NCBI RefSeq assembly: GCF_051020765.1
Contig: NC_134939.1
Coordinates: 3,064,901-3,128,900 of the forward strand
Length of the DNA: 64,000 nucleotides
Source: Lasioglossum baleicum
Lineage: Eukaryota > Arthropoda > Insecta > Hymenoptera > Halictidae
Reading direction: 5' to 3'
A program made the translations under genes and the position numbers. Under the pieces are notes generated by a model. That model was not told where the DNA came from and made no database searches. It worked only from the letters and a program-made list of their open reading frames with translations. Shown piece by piece: positions 34,677-46,500 of this stretch. The stretch's first letter is position 1. Every line of letters begins with the position of its first letter.

Positions 34677-34980
34677 TGTATGTTCACCGATTACGCCGAG
34701 ATGGATGGACCAATCAGGACGAAATCTTCTGCATTTTGTAGAGTATGCCCCCGGTATGGTCCCGTAAAAAGAATGTTGCACTTTTTTATTCCTTACGATT
34801 TTATTTGCGAAAAATGAATTATTTCATGTATGTTCACCGATTACTCCGAGATGGATGGATCAATCAGGACGAAATCTTCTGCACTTTGTAGGGTGTCTCC
34901 CGATTGGTCCCTTGAAAACAAATTTTGCATGTTCTCATTCTTTGCGGTTTTTATTGCGAATAATTATAAAATTCTGCTCG
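34677..34980 (+). repeat. Two-copy tandem repeat, unit about 151 bp
   Basis: GTATGTTCACCGATTACGCC (34677) recurs as GTATGTTCACCGATTACTCC (34828). Each is followed by GAGATGGATGGA and GACGAAATCTTCTGCA blocks in register. About 85 percent identity by eye. Confidence 0.85.
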
Positions 34981-35025
34981 TTCAACTAAAAAGTGTGAAA
35001 TAAAAAAATTTTATAAAAAGAAATT

Positions 35026-35792
35026 CAGAGTTGGGCAGTAATTAATTACATGAGTATTTAATTACATCTTCAATTACATGTGCAAAAGTGGACTATAATT
35101 ACAATAAGAAAACGGTTAAGCGGTCCAAAAGATAAAAATTAGTGGTTTAAAAGAACAATTACACTGAAGTAATTGTTAGACTCAATTACAATTACTGTAA
35201 TCGTGTTAAGTAATTGCAATCACTTCTTTCATAATTACTGGTTGAGCCAAAGTAATTACAATTACCAATTACAATTACATGTAATTGTAATTTTATTTCT
35301 GCAATTTCAAGTAATTGTAATTGACAGTTGCAATTACTTAACGCCAAAATGGCACTAAAAAAAAGTAATTAGATACCTACTCAATGGAAATGTCTAAAAA
35401 GAACAAACAAAAATCATATGTTATATATTATCCGACTCCAACTTTGAAATGAGGGTCATTTTGAAAAGTAATGGTAGTCGTTTTTTTGAAATATCAAATA
35501 ATTAGCTACAAATAAATATTTAATGATAATAAATATTTCCTAACGTATGCTTTTTGTTCGTTTTTTTTAGACATTTCCATCGAGTAGGTATCTAATTACT
35601 TTTCGCTTAATATCCACAGCAGTTGAAATAATTAATAAAACAGTAAAACAATAAATAAAAAAAGGTATCTGTTTACTTTTTTAGAGCCATTTTGGCTTTA
35701 AGTAATTGCAATTACCAATTAAAATTACTTTGAATTGCAGTAATTGGTAAGTAACTGTCATTGTAATTGTAATTACATTTCGCCCAACGCTG
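35026..35792. mobile_element. 767-bp AT-rich hAT element, perfect 8-bp duplication
   Basis: CAGAGTTGGGCAGTAATTAA and its inverted mate (CATTTCGCCCAACGCTG) are flanked by identical AAGAAATT octamers (35018-35025 and 35793-35800). The interior consists of many TAATTACAATTAC-type repeats in both orientations plus an inverted GTAGGTATCTAATTACTTTT pair. Non-coding. Confidence 0.9.
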
Positions 35793-36150
35793 AAGAAATT
35801 AAACCGACTTCGAAAAAATGCATTAAAAAGTATGAAATAATTTATGTGAATACACACGAACTTAAATACAATACAATCTTTTCGAATGCTGCGCAAAATT
35901 GAATGTTTTCGACACTGGAAATTATTGAAAATCCTTAAATTCTTCTACATGCTTTCACACATATTAATGTATCTTCTCTTCCCACCTACTGATTTCCAAG
36001 TCCACCATATTCCAATGAAATCATAATCAGCAACATCTGTCATTTGGAAAATTTATGTGTGTATTCACATAAACTAAATGGAAATTATTTCATACCTTTT
36101 AGTGCATTTTTTTAGTGCGTTTATTCGAAGTCGGTTTAATTTCTTTTAGC

Positions 36151-38003
36151 AACGGTAGTCTCTTGGATTGAATTATAAATTTCGAAATTTCTCGTCAATG
36201 ATTTGAGTTGGTGGATTTGGGATGAAGAAGCCAGTTGCTCGGAATGGAGCGGATATTTCGACGGGAAGGAACATTAAAAACTCTTGTAATCCTGATGAAT
36301 GCGAGGGCGGTTACATCAACCGCGATACAAACCCTTAGCCACCCCCGGGCCACCCTTAGGATATTCCCGCAGCTGGTATTCATAACGGTCATAAGTTTCT
36401 TTTCCTTTCTGCTCCCTCGCGGCAGAAAATCCGGCGGGATTTTAAAAAACCGTGGAAGGAAGATACTCTCTCTCTCTCTCGCTCTCTCGCTCTTTCGGAG
36501 AGGGGGGTGAAGAAGCGGGGCCCTATATCAAACTCATTATCTATTGTAATAAAAGGGGTGAGCGTTGGGTTCATTGTTGCGATAATACAGCCCGTCGGTC
36601 TTCGCCCATTCGCGTGTATTGTGCGCGGAATCCGACGGGGTCACGTCGCGAGCGTATAAAAACTCCCGATGAATGCGATTAATTATAGGGCGACGCGAAC
36701 GGCGAACGACGATGCGACGCCCATTCAATTGGAAATTGCGAACGTGCCCGGTGGAAACCGGACCGACGCAAAAGCCTGCCGAAAAAAACACGCCTGATTG
36801 GTGTATCGATCGCGGTATCATTTTATACCGGCGATTCTTATCGTTCGCGAAAAAAAACCTCCCCGGCAAGAACGAAACACGCCCTCGTCTAGCCCGCTTT
36901 TTCCCGTCTGTAACACTCGATATTCTTTATTTCACTGTTTATTCCGAACCTTTTGGGCATTGGCGAACTGCATACACAAAATTCCAAGATTTAGTATTCA
37001 CGATTTTTTACCGATACTTTTGGTTTTGAATCGGAAATCGACAGGACCGCGTCCTGAAAGATAGAAACGTTGGTGGAAAAAATATTCGACGCTTTGGGGC
37101 CTTTCGTTCGAGTTCCTTTCAAGCATACGTTATTGTCTGGATTGTATAAAATTCTCTTTTCTTTTTGGAATTGTAAATTATCCATGTAACTGTGCTCTGA
37201 AAGAAAGAAAAATTGTTGAAAGTATTTCTTCGTGTCCTGAATATAAATCGTTATGCATCAAAGCTATCTGATGAATGGTAACAGGTTATTCGATAAATAG
37301 GATTGATATACTTAAATAAAATCGTGTTATCCATAAATAAAATTGATGTACTGCAGCGAAAATTATTTCGGATTCGGTTTAATATACCGCTCTCTGGGAA
37401 AAAATGGTCGAAACTCGTTTTGTATGTAGAGAGCAAACAGACACTAGCAAGGCACACGTTCCAATATAAAATTTGAAAGGTTTCAATTTTGATCACGAGA
37501 ATAAATATAAATAGACGACGACCAGTTATTGGCGCTCGCGAACCGATAGTGTTTCTATTAGAAACTGGAAGAGGTATCGTGTGCACGAATATTTTGCTGA
37601 AGCTTCTCTACTGTTTTCAAACTACGGTATATCGTAAGCTCTCTTTCTACATAAACCTCGAGTCTTACGAAAACTAGGAAAAAAATTATCTTGACCTGTG
37701 TCTATTGGCGTTTCTTCCAATACGCTCCATGTTTTCTACTTTACGGTAGCCAACAACCGAGAAGTTAGCCAATATTTAAGGCTTGTGTCAATAACCGGAT
37801 ACCTCTATCCACTTCCAACCTGCGCTTAAAATGTTGTTTGTATTTCTGTTGAAAAATTGCAACACCGCTTTGGTGCTCATTCAAATAACCCAGTGGCAAT
37901 GTTTTATATTTCCAACGTGAAAACTTTTGCTGGAAATTTTTAGTAGAACGAATATGTATTTCGAGTTTATTGAACGAGCGAAAATGCTCGTGCTTGTAAC
38001 AGA
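36151..38003. other. Unique non-coding DNA
   Basis: A (CT)n tract lies at 36466-36493. No domain was recognised in frames such as 36673-37029 or 37765-38016. Confidence 0.45.
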
Positions 38004-38462
38004 CAGTGTTGGGCAATAAATAAATTCATTTATAATATTAAATAAATAAATTATTTAAAGAAAAATTTAAATAACAAGTTATTTGATATTTGGATATTCA
38101 AATAAAAAGCAAAAATAATTATTTATTATTTAACCAATTCTCTCTAAATGAATTATTTAAAATAATAAAGTTAATTGTTATTTACAAATACAATTTCAAT
38201 TATTATTTGTATTGACAAATAACAAAGCAGACAAAAAACGCACACATGTTCATTGTATGTATAAAATACAAGAAATAAGAGAAGACCAAAAACTATTTAT
38301 TTGATTTCCTCCTCAATCCAAATAATAAATAATCTTTTATTTGCAAATAAGAAATAATAAATAAATCGCTTTTGGAATTATTTAAATTACTTTTATTTAA
38401 ATAAAAAATTTAGTTATTATTTGCATTTAAAATCATACGTTTATTTATTATTTACAACACTG
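38004..38462. mobile_element. 459-bp AT-rich hAT MITE (family type copy)
   Basis: CAGTGTTGGGCAATAAATAA and its inverted mate (TATTTACAACACTG) are flanked by GTAACAGA and TTAACAGA (37996-38003, 38463-38470). The interior of AAATAATAAATAA motifs defines the family also present at 23476 and 31905-32440. Confidence 0.85.
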
Positions 38463-38713
38463 TTAACAGAAATGGAAAATACTGGCATTGTCATGCTTCA
38501 ATTACAAAATTACCAAATTCATTAATAATTGCAAACTCACTAGTTCCCCATTGATTTCTATTTTGATCGTTAAACAAAAAATTCTGACGAACCTCTTCAA
38601 AACCCAATTCCGTGGACGTTTGCGCGCAGGAAAAGTGCCCGCGAAAAGTATCGAACCCGTCAAATTTCTGGCGGGTAGAGAATTTCGGTTATCGACAGAC
38701 GGGTAAAATAAGG

Positions 38714-38748
<35 letters not shown>

Positions 38749-39622
38749 GCGTCGTGTCGGAGCTACGAAAATTCCCGATTAATGGCAAAATGGACGGCGC
38801 ATCGACAGCGGAGCCATCAGCGAGTAATCAAACGTCCGTTCGGAATAAGCGATTAAAATCGGCTGTTGCGCGCGCTTTAAATATAAATGGCATCCGGTAA
38901 ATTGAAACGCGGGTTGGTTCGAGCTCGAGACGTATCGGGGGCGGCAGGGGGGGTAGTAGGGCGAGACGTTGCGAAAGAGGAAGAAGTAGTAGGCGAGCGA
39001 AGGATTTCTGGTGCTGCTGGAAAGAGCAGAACTCGATAGACGGGCAGTTTTCGCGAAATACGTTGTCGACGCCGGTATTTCCCCTTCTGTATTTCGCAGT
39101 GGGAATGAAAAGTGTGGGTGGGGGATGGTAATGGCCCGATTTCCGCGGGGCCGGCGCCATCGCCGCGAGAAAATCAACTAATTTGACGGGGTGGATTGGT
39201 CGGGGTTTACCGCGCGAGAAAAAAGGCTCGTGAGCAAACAAGCGGGGAAGAAGTCAGGGGAAGTTGAGAGAGACAGAGAGACAGGCGAGCGTCAAGTGGA
39301 AGGGAGAGACAGGTGGGGAAAAAAGCGACCACCGAAGAATCTCGAATGAGAGCGTGCAGTCGACTGAGCGTTGCATTCAGAAGAAGCGTTCCGAACCGCC
39401 TCGGGACTCTTCTTCCTCCTTCTCTGTGCTCTTCCCCCCTTATCGTCCCGCCCCTCCCCCGATCTCACCGTTCCTCCTCCATCTATCTCGACCGTCCCGC
39501 GACGTCAGCCTGAAATCAAGACCCAGCTACCAGTTCTCCTATTTCTTTCCTTTTTCCCTCGATCATTATAACACTACGCGGCGGGTACCGGTTCCGGCCT
39601 GGTTAAGTCCAATTATTTACAG
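38463..39622. other. Non-coding DNA with a long (TC)n microsatellite
   Basis: A 31-bp TC tract lies at 38716-38746. A TATA-like TTTAAATATAAATGG lies at about 38877. CpG-rich DNA follows up to the candidate exon at 39623. Whether any of this is a promoter cannot be told. Confidence 0.45.
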
Positions 39623-39747
39623 CTCCCATCCCTGCCCAGGACCTTCCTGGACCCGTACGGTCCCCTCGCAGCATCGTTCCGCAACTATTACGCGACGTCG
39701 AACAGGTTCGATTATCTCGGCTCGCTCTTACCGGAGATAATGAAAAG
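39623..39747 (+). CDS. Candidate internal coding exon, protein unknown
   Basis: A good acceptor (AATTATTTACAG) precedes 39623 and a consensus donor (AAAAG|GTAAGC) follows 39747. The 125-nt segment is open in the frame that gives LPSLPRTFLDPYGPLAAS, then FRNYYATSNRFDY, then LGSLLPEIMK. This composition (Tyr, Phe, Asp spread, few Ser/Arg runs) is more protein-like than the surrounding chance frames. If not spliced, the frame ends in MKR followed by TAA. If spliced, the phase-2 end would give Lys-Arg/Ser across the junction, and a Lys-Arg pair would be a prohormone cleavage site. I do not recognise the family, and no partner exon was found, so a chance frame remains possible. One of the other two frames is also open through the segment. 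Confidence 0.3.
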
Positions 39748-39749
39748 GT

Positions 39750-40884
39750 AAGCGACTGTTTTCGAATGGACATCCTGCCTCTCTCTTTCTCCTGCTTCTG
39801 ATTGGCTCCTACCCTCTTCGACCGCCCTAATTATTACCGGCCCGATGAAATCCAATTATTCTCGCCGATCGACGTTTTTCACGATCCGATCGGAGTAGCG
39901 TCGTATCGATGACTTTGAAGGTTATCGACTCTTGGTGAAGAGTCCAAATTTTATTCTACATTTTCAACGTCAGAGAAAAAAGAAGTCCGGGAACGCATCT
40001 CGATCGATCATTAAGGAGATCCACATTCGGAAAAGAGCGAGAAATAGTCGGGACGAGCGATAGCGGGCGTTCCCGAGAGGTTTTCGAGAGCAGCAGGCGA
40101 GTTTAGAGAGTTGGAGAGTTTAGGCGAAGAGTCGGGAGAGTGTATCGGCTACGGGGGCGTGCAGGGATGGTTGTACAGCGAGTTTTAAAGGAAGTTACCC
40201 GGTTACATATTTAATACATTCCGCGGAAAAGCTCTCGGGTCCCCTTTTATCAGTGATTAATGAAGTGCCTCGACGCGACGGCGAGCTGAGGATCTTAAAG
40301 CCACCGGGATCCGATTTCGCGAGCGCGCATCGTTTCGAAACTCGCGTCGCGTCGGTTTTGCGAGCGAGTTCGCGCACGCGGCTTTTTCCCTTCCGAGAAG
40401 ATCGCGATCATCGAGAAACTTACCGTCTCGGAGGAAGAGGCGTGAAATGAATGGATTAAAGTCCCGGGATCGGCCCGGCAATCCTCGCGGTGGCCCGACA
40501 ACCCGAACGACCAGCCGATCCTCAGTTCATAAAGCGAGTTTACGAGGTGGGAGGAGGCGAGTTCGAAAAACTCGTCTAATAAAATCGAAAGAAAGGAAAA
40601 AGAACGGGAACACACCGGCCTTGCCGGAGCACCCTATGGGGCTTCTCGCGTGGAGCGGAAACGAAGGTTGCTTCGCCTAATCCCCACTGGATAATGTCAA
40701 TACCTCGCGATACATGGGATTAAGCGAATCGAGATTTCAATTATCAGCATTTCTGCTTCTAATCACGCGATCTACAGCTAAGAGGATCTTCTGGTTCTCG
40801 TCACCGCTTTTGCATGGAACTTTAGAAATTTTTTCTGGGAGAACTGTCAAGACTTTTACATTGGGATTTTTCACACGTATTCAT
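39750..40884. other. Unique GC-rich non-coding DNA
   Basis: No domain in the overlapping frames at 40195-40680. Possible donor-like strings exist on both strands, but no convincing exon. Confidence 0.4.
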
Positions 40885-41389
40885 TAGAGGTGTTCCCGAA
40901 AATGTTCGGGCTTCTCGAATATATTCGGGTTTCCCGCGAATTTTTTCGGGATTTCTTAAAATGCTAGGATTCGAAAACGTGTCTTGTTTTGACCATAGTG
41001 TTTGATTTATGCAAATAAAACATCAAGTTTTATTTTACTTGATAATTTATAACTAGACAGCGGATGTTTATGCAAATGCATAGTTTTATAGAAACTAGGT
41101 AAAGTTATGGGACCTGGACAGAAATTTACGTTGTCTGTAGAGGATTTTGAAAATATAGTTTTATTTTGCACATTTGCATATTGCATATATTTTATAGATT
41201 GCATACTTTGCACATATATTACATACTTTTCACATATTTTGCATTTAGTTGTACATACATATTTAAATACGTGTGTATATATGTATTTGTAAAGAACAAT
41301 ATTTGTGTAAAGACATTTATCGAAACAATTTTCTTTCTTCTTTGGATAATATCTCGTTAATTAGTTTTAGGACATATGAAGGTCAACAC

Positions 41390-41618
41390 TTTTATACTGA
41401 GAATTTGATACTCTATCGATCTATGGTATAAAAGATAGGACATTCCATTTAAAAAAATCAAGGTGACCTTGAAATGTCCACCACTCCACCCACAAGAAAA
41501 CCATTAATAGTACGTAATGTAGCCCGTGATATCAAACAACTTTTGTAGGAACACTTTTTTGATAACGACCGAAGTCTTCCGAGATATCCTGCTGATCTCA
41601 TTTCAGCAAGACACCCTG
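41390..41618 (-). mobile_element. Right end of a CAGGGTG-type element
   Basis: It ends CAGCAAGACACCCTG before TATA. It carries an AAGGTGACCTTGAAATG block like the DD41D element arms. The left end is not found. Confidence 0.6.
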
Positions 41619-41768
41619 TATATGTATTGAATCATGTATATTTTGAAAATTTGTCCATGTTTAAAATGAGAAATTAAAATTTTTAAAAATGTTTCCATGT
41701 GTAATTTAATTATAACTGTTTCCTTGATCTCGATCGACAATTTGTTAATAACGTATATTAATGTTTTC

Positions 41769-41868
41769 AGAGCGCACTGGTTCTGATGCAACTGCTTAAG
41801 CAATTTTGAAAATTACCACAAAATTCTCAACGTTTCGGTCAACTATTTAGACCATTTTCAAGAACAAA
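41769..41868 (-). repeat. Retroelement-like tail fragment, empty-site paralogue of 53996
   Basis: Reverse-complemented, it reads TCTTGAAAATGGTCTAAATA, then CCGAAACGTTGAG, then CAAAATTGCTT and GAACCAGTGCGC. It matches 53996-54087 plus 55111 onward. The GAAACGTTGAG block is familiar from tails of insect retroelements (LINE or Penelope type), a recollection rather than a demonstrated identity. The homology continues past the CAGTGCGC point to about 41700. Confidence 0.65.
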
Positions 41869-41881
41869 TTTTCATAAATTA

Positions 41882-42829
41882 GGTCAATCGGAAAGTTCCG
41901 TCCGTTTTTTTTACAAAAAGTAGAGCTTTATTTAAGAAACAAAATGAAAAAGTACATTAAGCAAAATATTGTCCATCGTTAGCGATGACTTCTCCCCATC
42001 TTTCGGGCAGCAAGTGAATTCCGCGATGAAAGAATGAGTCATCTTTGGAGGTTATCCAGTCAGAGATCCATTGTTCGACATCTTCGTAAGAATTAAATCG
42101 TTCCTCAGCAAGTGCGTGTGCCATCGACCAAAACAAGTGATAGTCAGAAGGGGCACCGTCTGGATAATAAGCCGCATGGGGTAGCACATCCCAGCGAAGT
42201 GCTTCTAACGTTTCTTTGACAACTTTTGTGACGTTTCGCAAGCAGAATTTCGCAGATGGTTTTTCGCTTTTCAATGTCTCTTGGCTTGAGTTCATATGGA
42301 ACCCACTTTCCTTTCTTGTAGACCTTCCCCAAGGCTTTTAAACGGTCGGAAATGACAGATTGAGCACAATTTAACGCTTCTGCAATTTGTTTTTGCGTTT
42401 GACATGGATCTTCATCCACCAATGCCTGCAATTCTTCGTCTTCGAATACTCGTGGCCGTCCAGAACGCTCTCTGTCCTCCACAGTAAAATCACCATTTTT
42501 AAAGCGTCGAAATCATTCTCTACATGTTTTATCGGAAACAGCATTATCGCCATAAACGTCTACAATCATTCGATGAGCTTCAGCTGTAGTTTTCTTCCAA
42601 TTGAAGCAAAAGATTAACACTTCGCTCAAGTGACGCTTATTCGGCTCAAATTCCGACATTTTCAATGTAGAAAAAAACGATGTTATTGATGCAAGCGTAT
42701 ATTGTTATGTATTGAATTTTATTGAAAGATGTCCAAACTAAAAAGTTAACATTACTTTAGACGTTATAGTTAACGACAGTTCGAGCTACAGCTACTCGAC
42801 GCTAAACGGACGGAACTTTCCGATTGACC
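41882..42829 (-). mobile_element. Internally deleted mariner element
   Basis: Inverted repeats GGTCAATCGGAAAGTTCCG (41882) and its complement (to 42829) are nearly perfect over about 28 bp and bounded by TA (41880-41881, 42830-42831). At 948 bp it is shorter than the usual 1.25-1.3 kb because the middle of the transposase is deleted. It lies inside the hAT at 40885-43493. Confidence 0.93.
41957..42659 (-). pseudogene. mariner transposase (DD34D type), deleted
   Basis: The ATG is at 42659-42657. The N-terminus (MSEFEPNKRHLSEVLIFCFN) and the RSGRPRVFEDEE segment form the paired-like HTH region. WVPYELKPRD is the conserved mariner linker motif. An in-frame TGA at 42515-42513 replaces the Trp expected in CREWFRRF. 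After CEILLAKR (about 42235) the frame is lost and jumps to KVVKETLEALRW, so roughly 110-120 codons with the first two catalytic Asp residues are missing. The C-terminus keeps APSDYHLF with the third Asp and the GQYFA end. It is inactive but could still be mobilised in trans through intact ends. Confidence 0.93.
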
Positions 42830-43036
42830 TAATAATTGCGTCTGTAAAAATTATTAAATTAATATAAAGTGTAATTTTTATGTTGCGTTCCGCACAAAAA
42901 AAACCAAATGTTCTAAGAAAAAACAAACCTACTTGCTAAGTACAATGGCGTTTGTAATAAATAACCATTAACATTATGTTTACTGTTTTCGCTATGGCAA
43001 CTGTACAAGTGACTTCTCTTTACACGATATTTTATA

Positions 43037-43381
43037 CAGGGTGTCCCAAAATTCGTGAAAATCCCGGAAGGGGGTGGTTCCTGAGACCATTCTAAGAGAC
43101 ATTTTCCTTTGCTCCAAAGTCAACTGCGGCTTTGTTTAGGAGTTATTAACGAAAAACACGGACCAATCAGAGCGCGCCCTAGGCCGCCGCGCCGTCACGA
43201 TGCGATGTCACGGCGTACCGCGACACTCGCTTGCCGGCGCGGCTTGGCGCTCTGATTGGTCCGTGTTTTTCGTTAATAACTCCTAAACAAAGCCGCAGTT
43301 GACATTGGTGCAAAGGAAAATGTCTCTTAGAATGGTCTCAGGAACCACCCCCTTTCGGGATTTTCACGAATTTTGGGACAC
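43037..43381. mobile_element. 345-bp CAGGGTGTCCC palindromic MITE (type copy)
   Basis: TATA precedes CAGGGTGTCCCAAAATTCG. The arms are inverted for about 150 bp each (CCACCCCCTT, GTCTCTTAGAATGGTCTCAG, TTCGTTAATAACTCCTAAAC, GGACCAATCAGAGCG) around a GC-rich centre. The last bases of the right end (CCTG and TA) are lost. Half copies lie at 8919-9120 and within 50412-51096. Confidence 0.9.
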
Positions 43382-43501
43382 AGAAGACTCTTGTAGCACG
43401 GATAAAGACTAAAAAACAATATTAAAAGATTCCGTACAGTATCAGAAAATCCGAACATTTTCGGGAATCCCGCCCCGGTCCCGCACACTTCTAGTATTCA
43501 T

Positions 43502-46500
43502 TGGTATTTGAAAATCACATGAGTTACATATACATATATTCTTTTAAAAGTAGTGGACCGGACGCTGCCGTCTTGTATTTCCTGCAAACAATAAATTGTC
43601 AAGTAAGGAAAAGCTCGCCAACTGCTCAGAGTGGAGAAGGCTCAGGTTGAGGAACTTCCTTGTCCCCGGAAAAGGGTAAATCGATTCTTCGATGGCTCTT
43701 CATTTGCAAAATAGCGAAACAACTATACCGACGCTCGCAATTGAAGGTGCACGACTCCTTAAACTAGAGCCTGAACGTTCGGGAACTCTTTCGTCCCTGT
43801 TTTTCTCGCCCCGCTCGTTATTGGGTCTGCTCTTCCATCGCCCTTCAATCAGTTCGGAATTGAAGAGTTTGACATCAAGAACAGAGCAACTTCGCCCGGT
43901 CGTGTTTTACGGTGAATTAAAAGGACCTTTAAATCCTCTCGAATCGTCGGCCGGGAAAGCTCCTCCCTTAATCCCACCATTTTTAGGTGTCCAATCTCAC
44001 CTCCGTTGTCTCGGCGAAAGGTGAACCACTGGACGGTCCTTTTTTTCAACATCTTAGAAAGATTTCTAAAGGAATGTCGGAAAAAACTTGAGATCAATGA
44101 GTTCGGAAACTCTGAAATGCAGGAGACTCGATCAAGAAGAGTTTTTGCGGGCCGCGACGATCCGATTCCGCCGTATTTCGCGGTCCTTAGGTAAAACGTT
44201 CGAAAACCGATTAGTTCGTTGCGCGGGGAGCACCGGGTACGATCCTGATCGACCTAGTAGAATAGCCGTTGGCAGCAAAACCTCCTGCCGCCCTACCAAT
44301 CACGCTAGGAGAGCACTGATTGCAAAGATAATCCAATTATTTCGAGGAGTGGGTTCCGCGGCTCGGTTTTTGGTCGACTTCAGGGTCCGGTCGCGTCCTT
44401 TTTTACCTGTCGGTTGCAGGCAGCGTAGTCAGGTGGCCTTAGTTACTGGTCCGAGCTGCCAGTAGTACTTAGGAACAAGGGGACGAGGATGCTCGGCTAC
44501 GATTTCACCGGTGATCAACGCCCCGTTCGCGTGTCCTCTTATTCTGATCGTAATCGAGACCGCTGCTCGACGATTCCGTCGGGGGTTCTGTCTGTATCAT
44601 CCCCTGTCTTTTCGCTTCTTTTTATTCCCGTTGGCCACCTGTCGACGGGACCGGGACCCACGGACAATCCGAAAGCTTGTACATAAATGCTCGATCGTTT
44701 GTAGAGCCGTGACGACCACAGCGATAAAAGGCGAAACAAAAATGGAGTCCTGCTCGTCTTACAAGACACTATTACTGATCCTACGCGGCTTAAAGTCTCG
44801 TCACGACGAAATCCGCTTATTCCCGCTTCCTTCTTCGGGATCGCGTTTTAAAACCGCGGCTCAGAATCCGCCAGATCACCAGGGATATTCCTTACACGCG
44901 GAGATCAAGACCGTGGTTCCTCGGAAATCCTTGGCGAGCGGCGCCGTTAATTGTCAGTTCGTTCCGTCATCGATCTATACAAAAATTCCTGGCAGTCTTA
45001 ATTCCGAGCCCACCGATCAAATCGCTTCCAGATTTGTTAGTGTCGGGAATTCCCCAGCGCGGTTCCAGACGCGTGGAACACAAGCATATTGAGCGGTCGG
45101 CGTGAGTTATTATCCTCGCGAGCGGAAACTGCTGCGACTTTTATTGATTGCCGCTGTCTCGGACCGGTAACAGGTTCTGCGTGCGTGCGGCGCTAGACCG
45201 GAGCATGATCGCGCTCGTCTTATAGGAGACCTGTTATATAGGAACTGTTTCAGAATTGTACACATCTAATTGCACTCTGAGGGAGTTGTCGCACAATGAT
45301 CGCATTAACGTTGCGCGACAACGCAGGAAGGAACTAGTCGACAAAACGTACAAGTTGTGTGTGTGTGTGTGTGTGTGTCGAATTAACGAGACGTGAAAAA
45401 TGTATCAAACACGTCGAGTCTCGTTGAAGCTGCAGCCGCAAGCTCTGCGAAGGAGCAGCTGCTCCAGTTTCGTTGGAAATTAACAGAGGCGCGCAGCTTG
45501 TTGCTATAATCAGGCTGCTTCGCCAGTTTCTTTCAGCCCCCCCCCCCCGCCCCGGAGGCATTAGGGACATTCTCGGACGTTCTGCATAACGTTCAGTCGT
45601 TTTCTAGCCCCTCGAACTCATCGGTAATGAGTCCGTTGCCGTGGCGCGCACGAGACGGATACCTTCGGGAACTCACCGGGCGAAGAGTAATCGAGTTTGC
45701 CGTAAACGCGGGGTCGTTTGTCGTCGTCGAGAGATCCTCAATCGTTTCTGCTCCTTCGATCGGTGGACGGGGCGCTTTTAAAAAAGGCAGTTCGCGGCAG
45801 TTGGACGCCGGAAGAGTGAACCGTCCGGGAAATAATTGGATTCCGTTGAAAGGACTCGCCGAGTATAGTGTTATAACGACCGTAAACCGGGAGACGAACG
45901 AGGGAGGTGGATGCGGCTGACTTCGGGCCGACAATTCGAACATTTCGTTCATGCCCGGCGACCCTGTTCACGGCACGTCCGCACATTTTCCCTTTCCACC
46001 AATCGATCTTTTTGGTCGGGGTCTGAAAATTTCAACCCTTATGCAAATACATGAAATTTTCTATATCATATTATGCACACCTTTCATCGGACGAGCATCC
46101 AGATTGTCGGGGTGTGGAGGCAGCGGATGGCCATTTAATCAAACAGCGATCGAAGGCCGAGCATCGGGCCATTGTTCGCGGCCGTCTCGGCTGTCGGTCC
46201 TCGCGCGCGACCGTTTCAAACTTTTCCGACTGTGATAAACACTTGGCCGTAGTTCGGGGGGTTGAAGAGCGGCGCGCGGAGGGTGAGAAAAGCGAGCAGG
46301 AGTCGAGGCGGTGGAGGGACGCGTGCAGAATTTTCGTAGCGCTTGTCGAATGAACGCTTCATTTTCCGTGTTTGCCTTTCAAACAAAAAGCCACGAAGGC
46401 ATTCGGTCGGGGTGCAACGGGGGGGGCCGGGTTGCATGGCTATTCTGCACGGCTACCTCCGATAAATTCGTCGCCTGTTCGCAAGTGGAAGAGAAAGCCG

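Larger units (their letters stand above)
34612..36150. mobile_element. Composite element with AACCGACTT ends, interrupted by a hAT
   Basis: The left end TTTTAACCGACTTTGG (34612) and the inverted right end (TTCGAAGTCGGTTTAATTTC, to about 36149) bracket the region. The start resembles a dispersed insect repeat I recall as ACCGACTTC followed by a GGAGG-rich block. It contains a tandem duplication (34677-34980), a hAT (35026-35792) and an inverted pair at 35796-35855 against 36060-36149. The relationship between the outermost left end and the inner pair is inferred, because a third ACCGACTTCG copy lies at 35803 in direct orientation. Confidence 0.55.
40885..43493. mobile_element. hAT element with perfect 8-bp duplication hosting nested elements
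   Basis: Ends TAGAGGTGTTCCCGAAAATG and (inverted) TAGAAGTGTGCGGGACCGG, both followed by CCCGAA/TTCGG repeats, are flanked by identical GTATTCAT octamers (40877-40884 and 43494-43501). Of the 2609 bp, 948 bp are a mariner (41882-42829) and 345 bp a palindromic MITE (43037-43381). Fragments of a CAGGGTG element and a retroelement tail are also inside. No hAT transposase remains. Confidence 0.92.

Noticed and set aside
44511..45092. 193-codon plus-strand frame
   Set aside because: No recognisable motif and no conserved splice context; probably chance.
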